From assembly GCA_021018995.1 (NCBI GenBank), contig CM037593.1, positions 33,369,810-33,433,809 of the forward strand: a stretch of 64,000 nucleotides of DNA, in the 5' to 3' direction. The notes under the pieces were generated by a model, which was not told the origin of the DNA, did no database searches, and worked only from the letters and a program-made list of their open reading frames with translations. This document shows, piece after piece, positions 54,131-64,000 of the stretch (position 1 is the stretch's first letter; the number at the start of each line of letters is the position of its first letter). Made by a program: the position numbers and the translations under genes. This DNA is from Chloranthus sessilifolius (Eukaryota > Streptophyta > Magnoliopsida > Chloranthales > Chloranthaceae).

Positions 54131-57125
54131 CGCACTCTTGCGAAGTAAGAACGCGTTGAAGAAGTAGACACCCCTCATTCGAGGTGCCTTCTCGTTTCTT
54201 GGGAATTCACAAATATGAATTGGTGATGCTGACATGACAAGCTTGGCTTTCTTATCTATTAGCATAAGCTTTAATGGAACATCTGAAGGGCAAATGGTAG
54301 TTGTCGAAGGGCATATTCTGGATCTGCGGGTGCATGGCACATCCCGTCACATGGCATGAGCTAATAGATGGATTTTACGCAATCGAGGTACCGGGGCATC
54401 AATCAAATGTCCATAGGGTGCAGAGACCGGTAATACAAAAAGAGATAAAATAGTATGTAATATCGAGAGCTTTTGAAAGTCATGTCAGACCGGGCACATC
54501 ATTGCTCACACCAATGCGCGTCAGGTGTTCCATTTTCAATAGGCATTTGTAAGTTCTTAGATTGAGTATACTCATTGTTTGGCTTCCCAGGGGAATGGTT
54601 GATTTGGGCTGGTAATTGAGGTAAATTTTGTGAAGTGTGCTCAGTTGAATTCTGCACAGTGGCATATGCGCTTGATTCATTTGGAGTCGCTGTTTGTTTT
54701 TGCATCTGAACAAGTAATTCTGCGCAGTGGTGTATGTGCTGGATTGCGAGTTCAGAGGTTTTGGGAATTAAAGGTCAAGGCTAAGTGTAGTTGGTTGTGG
54801 TATTTAAAGAAAGGCGTATTTTGTTCTTCTCATTTATTATTATTTTTTTTGTAAGAGAAGAAAGATTTTTGAGATAAAAGATTTTAGAATGAGTAAGGGG
54901 TTTTGAAATTTTGGGGATTTTAACTTAAGATTAATTCGATGGTAAAACTACAGAAAACGTGGCTTTCGAGATGTCGCTGAGTAGATCCATCGGTACGGGA
55001 TTTGTGAACCCGACCATTCATGTGGTTCTCAAGATGACACTTGGCATGTCGGATACTCCATCTAACCTTTTCGACAAATACTGATGATTGTCTCTTATGG
55101 GAGGACTACAGTAATTCGCGAGTTGAGAGACACGGGTTTTGAAAACATTTTAACTTAATCATAGATAATTATAATTTAGAAGAAATATCGAGTAATTGAA
55201 AAAGGGATAGTCCTTACCTGGGGGTGATACTTACCTGAACTGTGTAGTCAGACCTTGGGAATATTGTAATGCAATGCTCCGGGTGCAATGTCGTAGTAAG
55301 GTACCCTGAGGATTTCTTTTTTTTTTTCCCGCTTGTTGCTTAAGCGGTGGTTGGCGGTTGTCAGCGTGATGGGGCCTTAGTGATTGTAGTGATATCGCGA
55401 TGGGACTTGAGAGGTATTGCTGGGATATTCGCGCTGTAGCTTAGTAGTAGTGAAATGCGATGGGACATGGGAGGAGTCCCACGTCTTCCTGCCTTTCTAT
55501 TGCAGTGGCGTCTGGTAGGTTTGTGGCGAGCACTTCGGGAGGAGGCTCTTTGTTTCGGCGATGGGACGTGCTTGTAGGGGGTTCAAATGTGTGGCACTTG
55601 TCCATTGGTGATTCAAAAAAACATAGTTTATAAATGTCTGAATTTAAGGCTTTGGGTTTATTGTTTATTTTGGACTTTCATTTTAAGCTTATAGATTAAA
55701 GATTTTTGGGGGATATCTTGTGTTTATAAGTTTGAGCATTTTTTATTTATTAATGTCTTTTATTCCTTTCTGTTCCGTATCCCGGGTATTGGACCCGATG
55801 AACTGTGCTTATTAAGTGGATGATGAGAATGGACGGGATTGGGAATTCGGGGTGATGCTAGGGTTGGTGCTATCAATCCAACTCGAAGTGTCACCCCATC
55901 GGTGGAAGAGATGAAAGAGAAAAAGGTGGTAGAGAGGAAACCCAAGGATAAGGCAAGGTCAGAGTTCTCGTGACCGATGCCTATTTTTCCTCGATAGGCT
56001 CTGCGGATTCAGTGTTAGTTGCTCCTCATTTTTAATGTGTCCAAGGGGAGCTTCCAACAATGGATCTCGCAGATCCTAGGTGGCTTTCTGTAAGCCACTC
56101 TTCCTTTCCTATCAGTTCAGGGCAAGGGGAAGAGGCTATCACAGTTAGAATTCGCTCAGGGTGCTTTCCTTCTCCAAACTTCTTCGAGATTTCTAGTTTC
56201 CAAAATAAATCCGGATTCGGGCATTACCTGAACGTGCTGATTTCAGCATTCTTATTTTAACTGTATATTCAGAGGGTATGCCCTCGGTGTGTGTTGTAAT
56301 TATTTTATTGATCTATAAAGTGGTTGTGTTCTCTATATCTTTTGTCTTGTTTTGGTTCGACTTTCTCGGTTTCGTGTTTGACTCATGTGATATTTATTTA
56401 TTTGGGTTTTGTTTAATTTAGATTTATTAAATTCAGGGAGCACCAGGGGTAGTTTCCCCTTTTTTGTTTTTTTTTTTAGCTTTAGCTTAAGGGATATAGA
56501 GGCGATGGGGGGAATTTTTTGTTAGAATGTATGGAAGATGGGGGCTACCTTTTCTTTTTAGTGTAATTGATGAATGTGAAGGAGAGGGCATTTTTGTCAT
56601 TCGATCTTAGTTTTGGGGCGCTCCCTTTTTCTTTCGGGACGCGTGTTCCTTTAAGTTAGAAGTGTTTTGGTGGTTTTACCAAGGGTGTAATTCGGGTCAA
56701 TAGTAAATGTCAGGAATGTCTTAATTTCGGGTTTTGCTTGCTGTCTTGGGTGTGAAAATTTTGTTTCTGGGCAAATTACACGCTTATCCTTGGGCGTTTA
56801 ATCTAATTACGCGCCAAAATTTGAGTGCACATTTCGGAAGGGTGAAGAGTTATTACGCGCTAGTTCATAGGTGTTTAATTCATTTAGGCGTTTGAACCTA
56901 TGGGCAGGATGAACACGACCGCTGGCATTCCCGGGCCTATGTATGGGCGTTTGAGGTCATTACGCGCTCTCAGTAACGCGTGTGATCAACCGGTCGGATA
57001 GATGTGAGCAGGCGACAAAACAATTTGCTCGCTCATCAGTGGGCGTTTGAGGTGATTAAGCGTTTTATGAGTGGCGCATGATTCGATTGAGCGCTTTATT
57101 TCAAGCGCACAATTCGAGCGACTTT
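54131..57125. other. A: 3' non-coding region and accessory-gene upstream DNA
   Basis: No gene seen. Homologous in blocks to B 36363-38836. 56760-57125 carries the CG-rich word array (ATTACGCGC, GCGTTTAATC, GTGATTAAGCG, GAGCGC) directly upstream of the TATA box at 57126. Confidence 0.65.
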
Positions 57126-57134
57126 TATAAATAG
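57126..57134 (+). promoter_or_regulatory. TATA box of the antisense PMD gene
   Basis: TATAAATAG, 177 bp upstream of the ATG at 57303, with no upstream ORF continuity. The orphan copy in B (38837) is in the same context. Confidence 0.65.
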
Positions 57135-57302
57135 TTCAGAACTTCTCATTTTCATCGCACCATCCATTTTAGTCTTTGATTTTCTTGTTTCCTAGTTTAT
57201 ATGTGCTCGTTTTTCGTGTGTTCATGATATCCTGTGATCCGGTTGTCCGTTTTGGGTGCCGTTTCTTCCATTTTCTTTAGTTTTTTGAGCTCTTCATATC
57301 AG

Positions 57303-60300
57303 ATGGAGGGTGAGGGTTTTGGTAGGCTGGAGATCACTATTTCTGAGTTAGAGGGGATGTTGATGAGTGATGGAGGTGAGAGTTCGGGGGCATAGGCTAG
57401 AGCTGTTGTCATAGAGGCGAATATCAGGGAGATGGTCGCGGAGGGAGTCCCCGAGGATGACTAGATGGTCATCAAGGAGGAGGTACCCGAGGCTGTGCCA
57501 GGGGTAGCCGAGGAGGAGGGCGATAGAGTTGAGGGTGAGCAGGGTGAGGAGCAGCCAGGCGCTGAGCCTTGAGATCGTAAGCACTATCCATTGGAGGATT
57601 TCTTTGCCAGAGGCCGGGTAGGTCCCCATAAGCAAGGGTTCTTCAATTTTCCTAGGCATTCAGGCTATGACATAGGCTCGTTAGGATTTGTAAACCCTTC
57701 TAATTTACGTCGAACCTGCATTGATTATGTGTCGTGCTTACTTGTGTATTATGACAGCATGTTCTATTTAGTTGTTCTTATCATGTTTTGTGTGTTCATT
57801 GTAAGTTGTTATTATGTGGTTTGGGCATATTTCATTTGCTTTGAGCTTTAAATTTGTTTATCTTTCGTCAAAGGTATGCATTAGTCTTACTGTCATTGTT
57901 TGTGTTTCGTTCAATAGGAGCCCCCGCAGCTGGCTATCAGTACGGCATGTACCGAGTCTCATACTTGGTATCGTGCCTTGCCGGAGTTTCAACATGAGCG
58001 GTTGGTGTCTTTCGAGTTTGGGACAATTTTGGAGTTTGAGCCTTTTCAGGTCGATCGGGGCTTGATCACCGCGATTATAGAGAGGTTGAGCGAGAGGAAT
58101 CAGGCACTTCTCTTTCCAGTTGGTATGATGCTGTCGACCCCTGAGGACTGGGTCTGCATTACTGGTCTTCGTTTTGAGGGTGAGCCGATCACGAGGCAGA
58201 TGGAAGAGAGTTATTTAGAGGTAAGTGAGGAGATCCTGGGTGTGCCTTATAAGTTGAGTGGATCGGGGCCAGGTGTTGTTCGGGTCACTTGGTTTTTCGA
58301 TATGTTCGCGAGTGGGTTCACCCCTTCGAGGTGTCATTCGGAGGCAGCAACGCTTTATGAGGCACGTTGTGCGAGAGTGATGGGCCGGGAGCCCGTGACC
58401 GAGTCGAGATTGGTCGCGGATAGGGTGCTTCGAGCATTCTTGATGCACTTCTTAGGCATAGTACTTTTCTCTTCTTCGACTCGGGGATGCATCACTAGGT
58501 TATTTTTGATGATTCTGGGGGATTTAGACCGAGTCTCGACCTACGCATGGGGTACGGCTGTGTTGGCGCATCTCTACGAGCAGGTTTACCATCGGGGTCA
58601 GGGGATAGCATCGATCGAAGGTTTTCTCCCATTTCTCCAGGTGAGTTTTAGTTAAATTTGTATCGTGGTGACTTTTTTTTAGCCTTTGGTCATAGTGACG
58701 ATCTTAATGTTTGTTTCGTGTGGTCGTTGTTGTTATGTTATCATTTTCAGTTTTGGGCATACGATCATTTCCCTTTTCTGCGCCCGAGGGTCCCGTCAGA
58801 GATTTCATTCACATTCCCGCGGATAAGCGTGTGGAGGGAGGCATTGAGGGGTCATCGCTGGTCGACTGACCTTCAGACTGCACGAGGCCTCTTCGAGGAT
58901 ATGCATGCAGGGCAGGTATGTATATGATGCTATGTTTTCGTTTGACTTCATTTGTTTTTTTTTGGGTGGCCCTTAGGCTTCATTCATGAATTGATTTGTT
59001 CCTCTGGATAGGTGATCTGGAGACCCTACGATGGTGCCAAGGACGCGGGTGAGGCGGTGATTGAGTCTGGTTGACCCTTCTTCGATGTGGACATATGGGT
59101 CCATTATTTTGAGCGAGTGGAGAGGATCCACACCTCTCGGGTGGTATGGCAACTGGGACTCAATTAGCGAGTCCCTCCAGAGACTAGCCACAGGGTGGCT
59201 AAGAGGATGACCGGCCCTCCAGGCTAAAATTTGACGGAGCGGATGGTGCTCCAGATAGTCGATTTCATAGCCGGGGGGACCAGAGTCATGGGGGAGCGTG
59301 ATGAGGCTGATGTGCGAGAGTATAGGAGGTAGTTTGGCACGTTGGGTGGTGGGCGTCTCTTCACGCGTCCTTTTCATGGTAGTGGTTCTTTCACTATCGG
59401 TGGGCCGGAGTCGGCGTCGACATTGAGGGAGAGTTTGGCGGCATTGGAGGAGGGCCGCCTCACAACAAGTGTGTGGGGAGCATTGGACGCCCTCCATAGG
59501 GCGATGGAGCAGATGGGGCATGCTCCTCAGCCTGCTGAGGAGATGTTGCATTCTTTGATTGAGTCAGTTGCCAGGGCAAGGGTGGCGGAGGATGAGTTAG
59601 GAGTTCGACTAGCAGAGGCTCGTCAGCTCCTGGCGAGTTAGTTTACTGGTTTTAATTCGTCCATGCGTTATATTGGTTTATTCTGGTAATGTTTTTAATA
59701 CAGTGGTCTTGTTTTTATTGTGGCTAGTCTGAGAGAGAGTCTGAGGTTGCTCGCCAGGCGGCGATGATCGAGCTATTGCGCGGCCAACAGCATGCGGGTC
59801 ATGCGATAAGGTTAGCTTACATTCGGAGATCGAGCAATTGGTAAGTATCTTGGATTGGACTTATTAACTATTGATGGTTTGGGGATCCTCGCTAATGTTG
59901 GAATATTGGTGGTGTTTTTAGATAGTAGAGCTGTCCGCTGCAGGGGCTTTGGCTCGAGCATTTGATCCTTCTTCAGTGGCCTCCTCCAGTCGGGAGGATC
60001 CAGCGATAACTCGTCTGCGGTCTGAGTTGGAGCATTGGATAAGTTCCATCACTCTTAAGTCTACTTATGTTATTGTACTAGTTTGTTAGGCGTTATTATT
60101 ATGTTGGCTTGATGGTTTATTAACGTGTGCTGGTGTTTCAACGTCGGGTTGCTGAGGACATGCAAATGAGGGAGGAGACCACAGCCTCTCTACGTTCCGA
60201 GAGTTAGGTATGGTTTAGTGTAATTTAGTTTGGGTTGTTCATTTATATTTATTCTAATGCGTTCATATTGGCTTGTTATTTATTAGTTTTTTTGTTGCTC

Positions 60301-61179
60301 AGGCGGTTCCGGACTCCGCTCCCGAGGCTCCTCCTCAGGGGTCCATTCTTATCCCTACCTAGGTATGTTTTAGTCATTGGGTTCATAACTTATTTGTTAT
60401 CATAATATTTATCTGATGCATTTGTTTATTCTCATTACAGCCGCCTGCGTTTGCTATCCCTCGGGTGCCATCTGGTGATCCTGTGATCGCGGAGACAGTC
60501 GAGCAACTTTTGGGAGAGAGGCTAGATCTGGTATATATATATTTCATTTTGAGTTTTGTTGTTGTTTGTATATGCATATGTTTGCTTCCTTTGATTCAAT
60601 AGAGTTATACAGGTTCGTCAGCTCGAGGAGGCACCGCTAGAGGCAGCATGGGCGCGAGCCACTCCGAAGGCGAGACGGGTCCTCGGAGAGGTGGAGAGTC
60701 ATGAGGATCTGGTGGTCGTGATGTTGGTCACGTAGAGGACTCATATAGAGGCACTAGCGGCAGCATGTCGGACTTCATGGGTAGAGATGCAGGTGTCCCT
60801 GGATCGGTTACAGTATCGCCTGACGAGGGGCGAGCGGGGGTTGCGCAGGTCGGCTAGTCATCATGAGGGGTCAGAGTCGAGGGCTACGAGTTCTTCTGCT
60901 GGGCAGTCTCGTCATACCTCTCGTAGTCATGACAGGAGCGATAGTCGTGAGGATTCCGTCGTTCGGGGAAGTCATGCGAGACTTCCTCCTCATTCTCAGT
61001 CAATGCCGTCGGTCAGTCAGGCTAGTGAGGGGGGTTCTGTGGCGGGTCCTCGCCGTTTAGAGGTTTCGAGGACTCCGAGTGTCAGGATTGTGTTTTCAGA
61101 TGATCAGTCTATGAACCTCCGAGCTTACGATACTGGCGATAGCGGCGCTCGTCCTCCTCTGCGGCAGCATAGGGATTAG
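57303..61179 (+). pseudogene. Antisense accessory gene with plant mobile domain (PMD, aminotransferase-like), multi-exon
   Basis: Exon 1 is 57303-57689 (MEGEGFGRLEITISELEG; acidic; stops at 57393 and later). Exon 2 is 57918-58640, an intact PMD core: ALPEFQHERLVSFEFGTILE, ALLFPVGMMLSTPEDWVCIT, GLRFEGEPIT and YAWGTAVLAHLYEQV. Exon 3 is 58751-58915 (FWAYDHFPFLRPRVPSEISF). Exon 4 is 59012 to a stop at 59641. All three introns lie in phase 0 with GT-AG ends. Exons 1 and 4 contain several stops. Further short exons appear to 60786, and a Ser/Arg-rich last part (60787-61179) ends QSMNLRAYDTGDSGARPPLR. PMD proteins occur in plant transposons and as silencing factors; molecular function here is unknown. 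It lies antisense to element A and is missing in B. Confidence 0.8.
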
Positions 61180-62831
61180 GGGTGTGTGTGCGTTTGTTTA
61201 TATTTGTTGTATGTGTGTTGTATATAGGGGGAGTGTCCCCAGTAACAAATGTGAAGAAAAAAAGAAAGGACTATTTTTTGGTATATTTCTATATATATAT
61301 ATAGGGATTTTTGGTTCATATGTACCTGATTTGCTTCTCCTCCTTTGATTACCTTTTGGTGTTTTCTTTTTTCCTTGGGTGTCGTCAGCCGTCACTAGGA
61401 CTTGGATGCTTTCTGAGCTGGCCTGGTGCTAGTTTTGAAGGTCACTTTGCGTCTGCACATGTAAAGGTAATGCTATCAGTAGTTTTGTCCCCCCCTTGTC
61501 AATTGTCAAGGGGGGAAAATATCTCAGACCGAGGTCTGGTGATTGAAAGGTGGATATAAGCTTTTTTCTTTTTCTCTCTTTTTTTTTACTTTCTCTCCCT
61601 TTTTTTCTCTTTTTTTCTTCTTTTTTTTGAAATAATAAATAGTGCAACATGGAAAGCAAATGACAATAAAAATAATGATAATAAAAATAAAAATAAAAAT
61701 GCCCCAGTGTAGAAGCGTGGTTGAACTTGCAATACAATATTTTGATAGTGCTCTCTGAGCGGTATCTTCATCATTCTTCATCTTTTTCTTGGTCGGGTCA
61801 GCGTTTCTGATATAATTTTCCTTCTTGTTCAAAAAATGCCCTAGCGTATGGATGCAGTGGAGCTTCCCTGGGCCTTAGATAAGCATTTTGGGTCTATAAA
61901 TAGTTATAGGTATTAGGTGAATTAGTCGTATAGAAAAGTGCATCGATATTGTCTCCGAACTGGGGGGACGTCCTTCGATTAATAGCGTACGGGGGTCTAT
62001 CTTAGGGTATTGATCATCCTATTCCATGGTTATTCAGGAAAAGCATGGTAAGTATAATGGGTGATTACATCAATCGTCATTCAGTAGTTTTCAGTTTCAT
62101 TCCTAAGAATATCCTGTGAAGTCTTAGATTCATCGTCCAAAATAAAACTAGAAGGGGGAGAGGTAAGGCTTAGTGATATGGAGAATAGTTCGTAACTAAT
62201 ACATTTTCAAAAGGGGTAAGTAACAATCTTCCCCTCTGAGGGGTATGGAATGCCATGATCGAGCTCTTTGTCATGTTTCGGTACCATCAAAATCTCGCAT
62301 TCTATGGCTAGCAGGGGTTTATCCTCCTCCCGCCACCTTACGACGACATCTAGTAGTATGAGAATATCAAGGATGCCCTCGCAGCTTACTTATACACTGC
62401 CAGTAAAATTACCGGAGATGTCCTCATGGCCTGCCTATGCTTCCTTGAGTTCATTGACTTGTTCATTCGTCGTAATGCTCTCGCTCGATATATATATATT
62501 TTTTATGTGTACATTTCTTTTGAAAGCATCCTGCTGGAGCAAGAATAATGAGTTTTGAATGAACCCAACATCTTTATTTTTTTTAACTCTAACGTCTCCT
62601 CCAATGGCGGGGATAGGGAATGAGAATCAGGTGTTTCTTATGCTTTTGAAAAAAGTTTTAGGTAGGTCACTAATCCTTCAATCAAATCGCTCCAGTGTAA
62701 ATGATGGACCACAAGCCGGAGATTTTAAGGATATTCTGAGGATTGAAGACATACGACCAATGGATGGGTCGTGATGACTACGAGGATGATAAGTATAAGT
62801 ATTTTAATCACAGGATGTGATGATCATGAGA
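61180..62831. other. A: spacer between PMD gene 3' end and integrase
   Basis: No gene. Begins with the presumed 3' UTR of the PMD gene (GGGGGAGTGTCCCCAGTAAC near 61226). The T-rich low-complexity tract 61560-61630 lies here, as do blocks shared with B (AATGCCCCAGTGTAG at 61698; CCGCCACCTTACGACGACAT near 62330). Confidence 0.6.
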
Positions 62832-64000
62832 CTAAGGATGGTATTTTCTAAGGTACATGGCGTTCCAGGGGCTAGGGAGCTCTTCCCCGTCTTGGTTCGC
62901 CAATATGTATGCTTTTCCAGGGTACGCAGCTGTTATAACGTAAGGGCCTTCCCGGTTTGGTTTCAGTTTTCCTTTTGGATGGGTGTGTTTGGAAGTCATA
63001 ATTTTCTTTAAGACTAGCTCGCCAATGTTAAAGGTTCGTTCAAGGACTTTCTTATCATAGGCTCTGGCCATTCTCCTCTGATATACCTGAGTGTGATCAG
63101 CTACCCTTAGGCGTGTTTAATCGAGTTGCCCTAACTGATTAAGTAAAGTAATTCTCCTTACGTCTAAGGATAGCTCATCATTGAGTTGAATGCGTAAAGA
63201 TGGTACTTGTATCTCATATGGTAGGACTGCCTCCATCCCATAGGTGAGGAGGTAGGGAGTTTGGCCAGTGGCCGTACGAATAGAGGTCCTATAGGCCCAG
63301 AGTGCTTCCAATAATCGTTCGGGCCAATCGGCTCCATTACTTGTTTCCACAATTCATTTCAAGATTCGAATCAGCGTCTTGTTTGTAGATTCTGCTTGTC
63401 CATTGCCTTGAGGGTAGAACGACGATGAGTGGCACAAATAAATGTCGTATTTCTTGCATAACCTCTTCATCTTTTTTGCAATGAACTACTGTCCGTTGTC
63501 GGTGATGAACATTCTGGGTGCTCCAAACCAGGTAATGATATTTCGAACTACAAACCTCTTAAGCATCGAAGCGGTGATTCTGACATATGACTCAGCTTCT
63601 GCCCATTTGGTGTAGTATTCGGTCGCTGTAAGTATAAACGCATGCTTGTGAGTATTTCCAACGGTGTCTGTAAACGGTCCAATAATGTCGAAGGCCCACA
63701 TCGAAAACGGCCATGGTGAGGTCATAGTGTTTAGCGCAACTAATGGAGCTTTGATAAGTGCGGCGTGCTCTTGACATTGTTTACAGGATTGAACGTAGAG
63801 ATGACAGTCTCTAATCATCATCGGCCAGAAGTAGCCTTGTCGTGTAACTTGATTAGTGAGTCTTTGTCTATCGGAGTGGGCACCACAGGCGCTGGCGTGT
63901 ACTTCTCGGATGATATATTGTCCTTCGGCAATCGTGATGCATCGCAGCAGTACTCCTTTGGTGAAGGCTTCTTTGTATAATGTTTTGCCAATTATACAGA
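62832..64000 (-). pseudogene. pol: A integrase (open at window edge)
   Basis: Reads without frameshift from the window end. EVHASACGAHSDRQRLTNQV and YVQSCKQCQEHA give an intact HHCC finger. SPWPFSMWAFDIIGPF has the first D, MFITDNGQ the second D, and FYPQGNGQAEST the E. It continues [54 protein letters not shown] and ends EELPSPWNAMYLRKYHP at 62832. Only about three stops interrupt it (after TDNGQ near 63481, after RILK near 63355, after GQLD near 63115). All catalytic residues are kept. Confidence 0.92.

Larger units (their letters stand above)
54116..64000 (-). mobile_element. Tat/Ogre-type element A (3' part; continues beyond the window)
   Basis: Minus-strand pol ends with integrase (64000 to 62832). 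A spacer follows, then an antisense accessory gene (57303-61179, plus strand), a 3 kb non-coding stretch, the PPT and the LTR 51545-54115. Integrase is much better preserved than in B. Gag, protease, RT and the 5' LTR must lie right of the window. Confidence 0.85.

Overview
The window looks like repeat-dense plant nuclear DNA, most likely angiosperm. Everything recognisable belongs to transposable elements: two Ty3/gypsy lineages (Tekay/Del-type chromoviruses and Tat/Ogre-type elements), one CACTA (En/Spm) DNA transposon, and LTR-like remnants. I found no host housekeeping gene, rRNA, tRNA or CRISPR array. The species cannot be named from this sequence. Sequences are AT-rich, GT-AG introns are visible, and several long LTRs (about 2.4-2.6 kb) are nested in one another.

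Layout. (1) 1-7160: a chromovirus on the minus strand ('T1'): gag, protease, RT, RNase H, integrase and a chromodomain-like tail at 487-5499, with its diverged 5' LTR from 5621. (2) 8303-8987 and 29143-31010: two gene remnants of a plus-strand CACTA element, a DUF4216 exon and a multi-exon Transposase_24-type gene. They are separated by a 15.3 kb insertion. (3) 11528-26799: a plus-strand solo LTR ('S1') split by a complete minus-strand chromovirus ('T2', 12809-25699). T2 has a perfect 5-bp target duplication TGTAA, two LTRs of about 2.6 kb, PBS, PPT, a frameshifted gag-pol, and an extra sense ORF (16210-17208) of the putative plant transposon protein type. (4) 31626-33378: the 3' end of an old Tat element. 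(5) 33379-36362: a truncated chromovirus LTR containing a younger solo LTR (33650-36184, target duplication TAAGA). (6) 36363-64000: two minus-strand Tat/Ogre elements in tandem sharing one LTR (51545-54115). This LTR has the primer-binding site of one element on its low side and the polypurine tract of the other on its high side. The right-hand element ('A') carries an antisense, multi-exon plant-mobile-domain (PMD) gene at 57303-61179. The left-hand element ('B') lacks that gene but keeps its promoter. A 2.7 kb LTR-like insertion interrupts B.

Most interesting points. Both chromoviruses carry an intron at the same codon and phase between the gag zinc knuckle and protease, so gag-pol expression may be controlled by splicing. 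Accessory genes in two unrelated lineages each have their own TATA box, preceded by an array of short CG-containing palindromes. The same class of array occurs in the LTRs. The PMD gene keeps GT-AG introns, which is expected only because it lies antisense to the retroelement genome. Unequal recombination has left a tandem, LTR-sharing retrotransposon.
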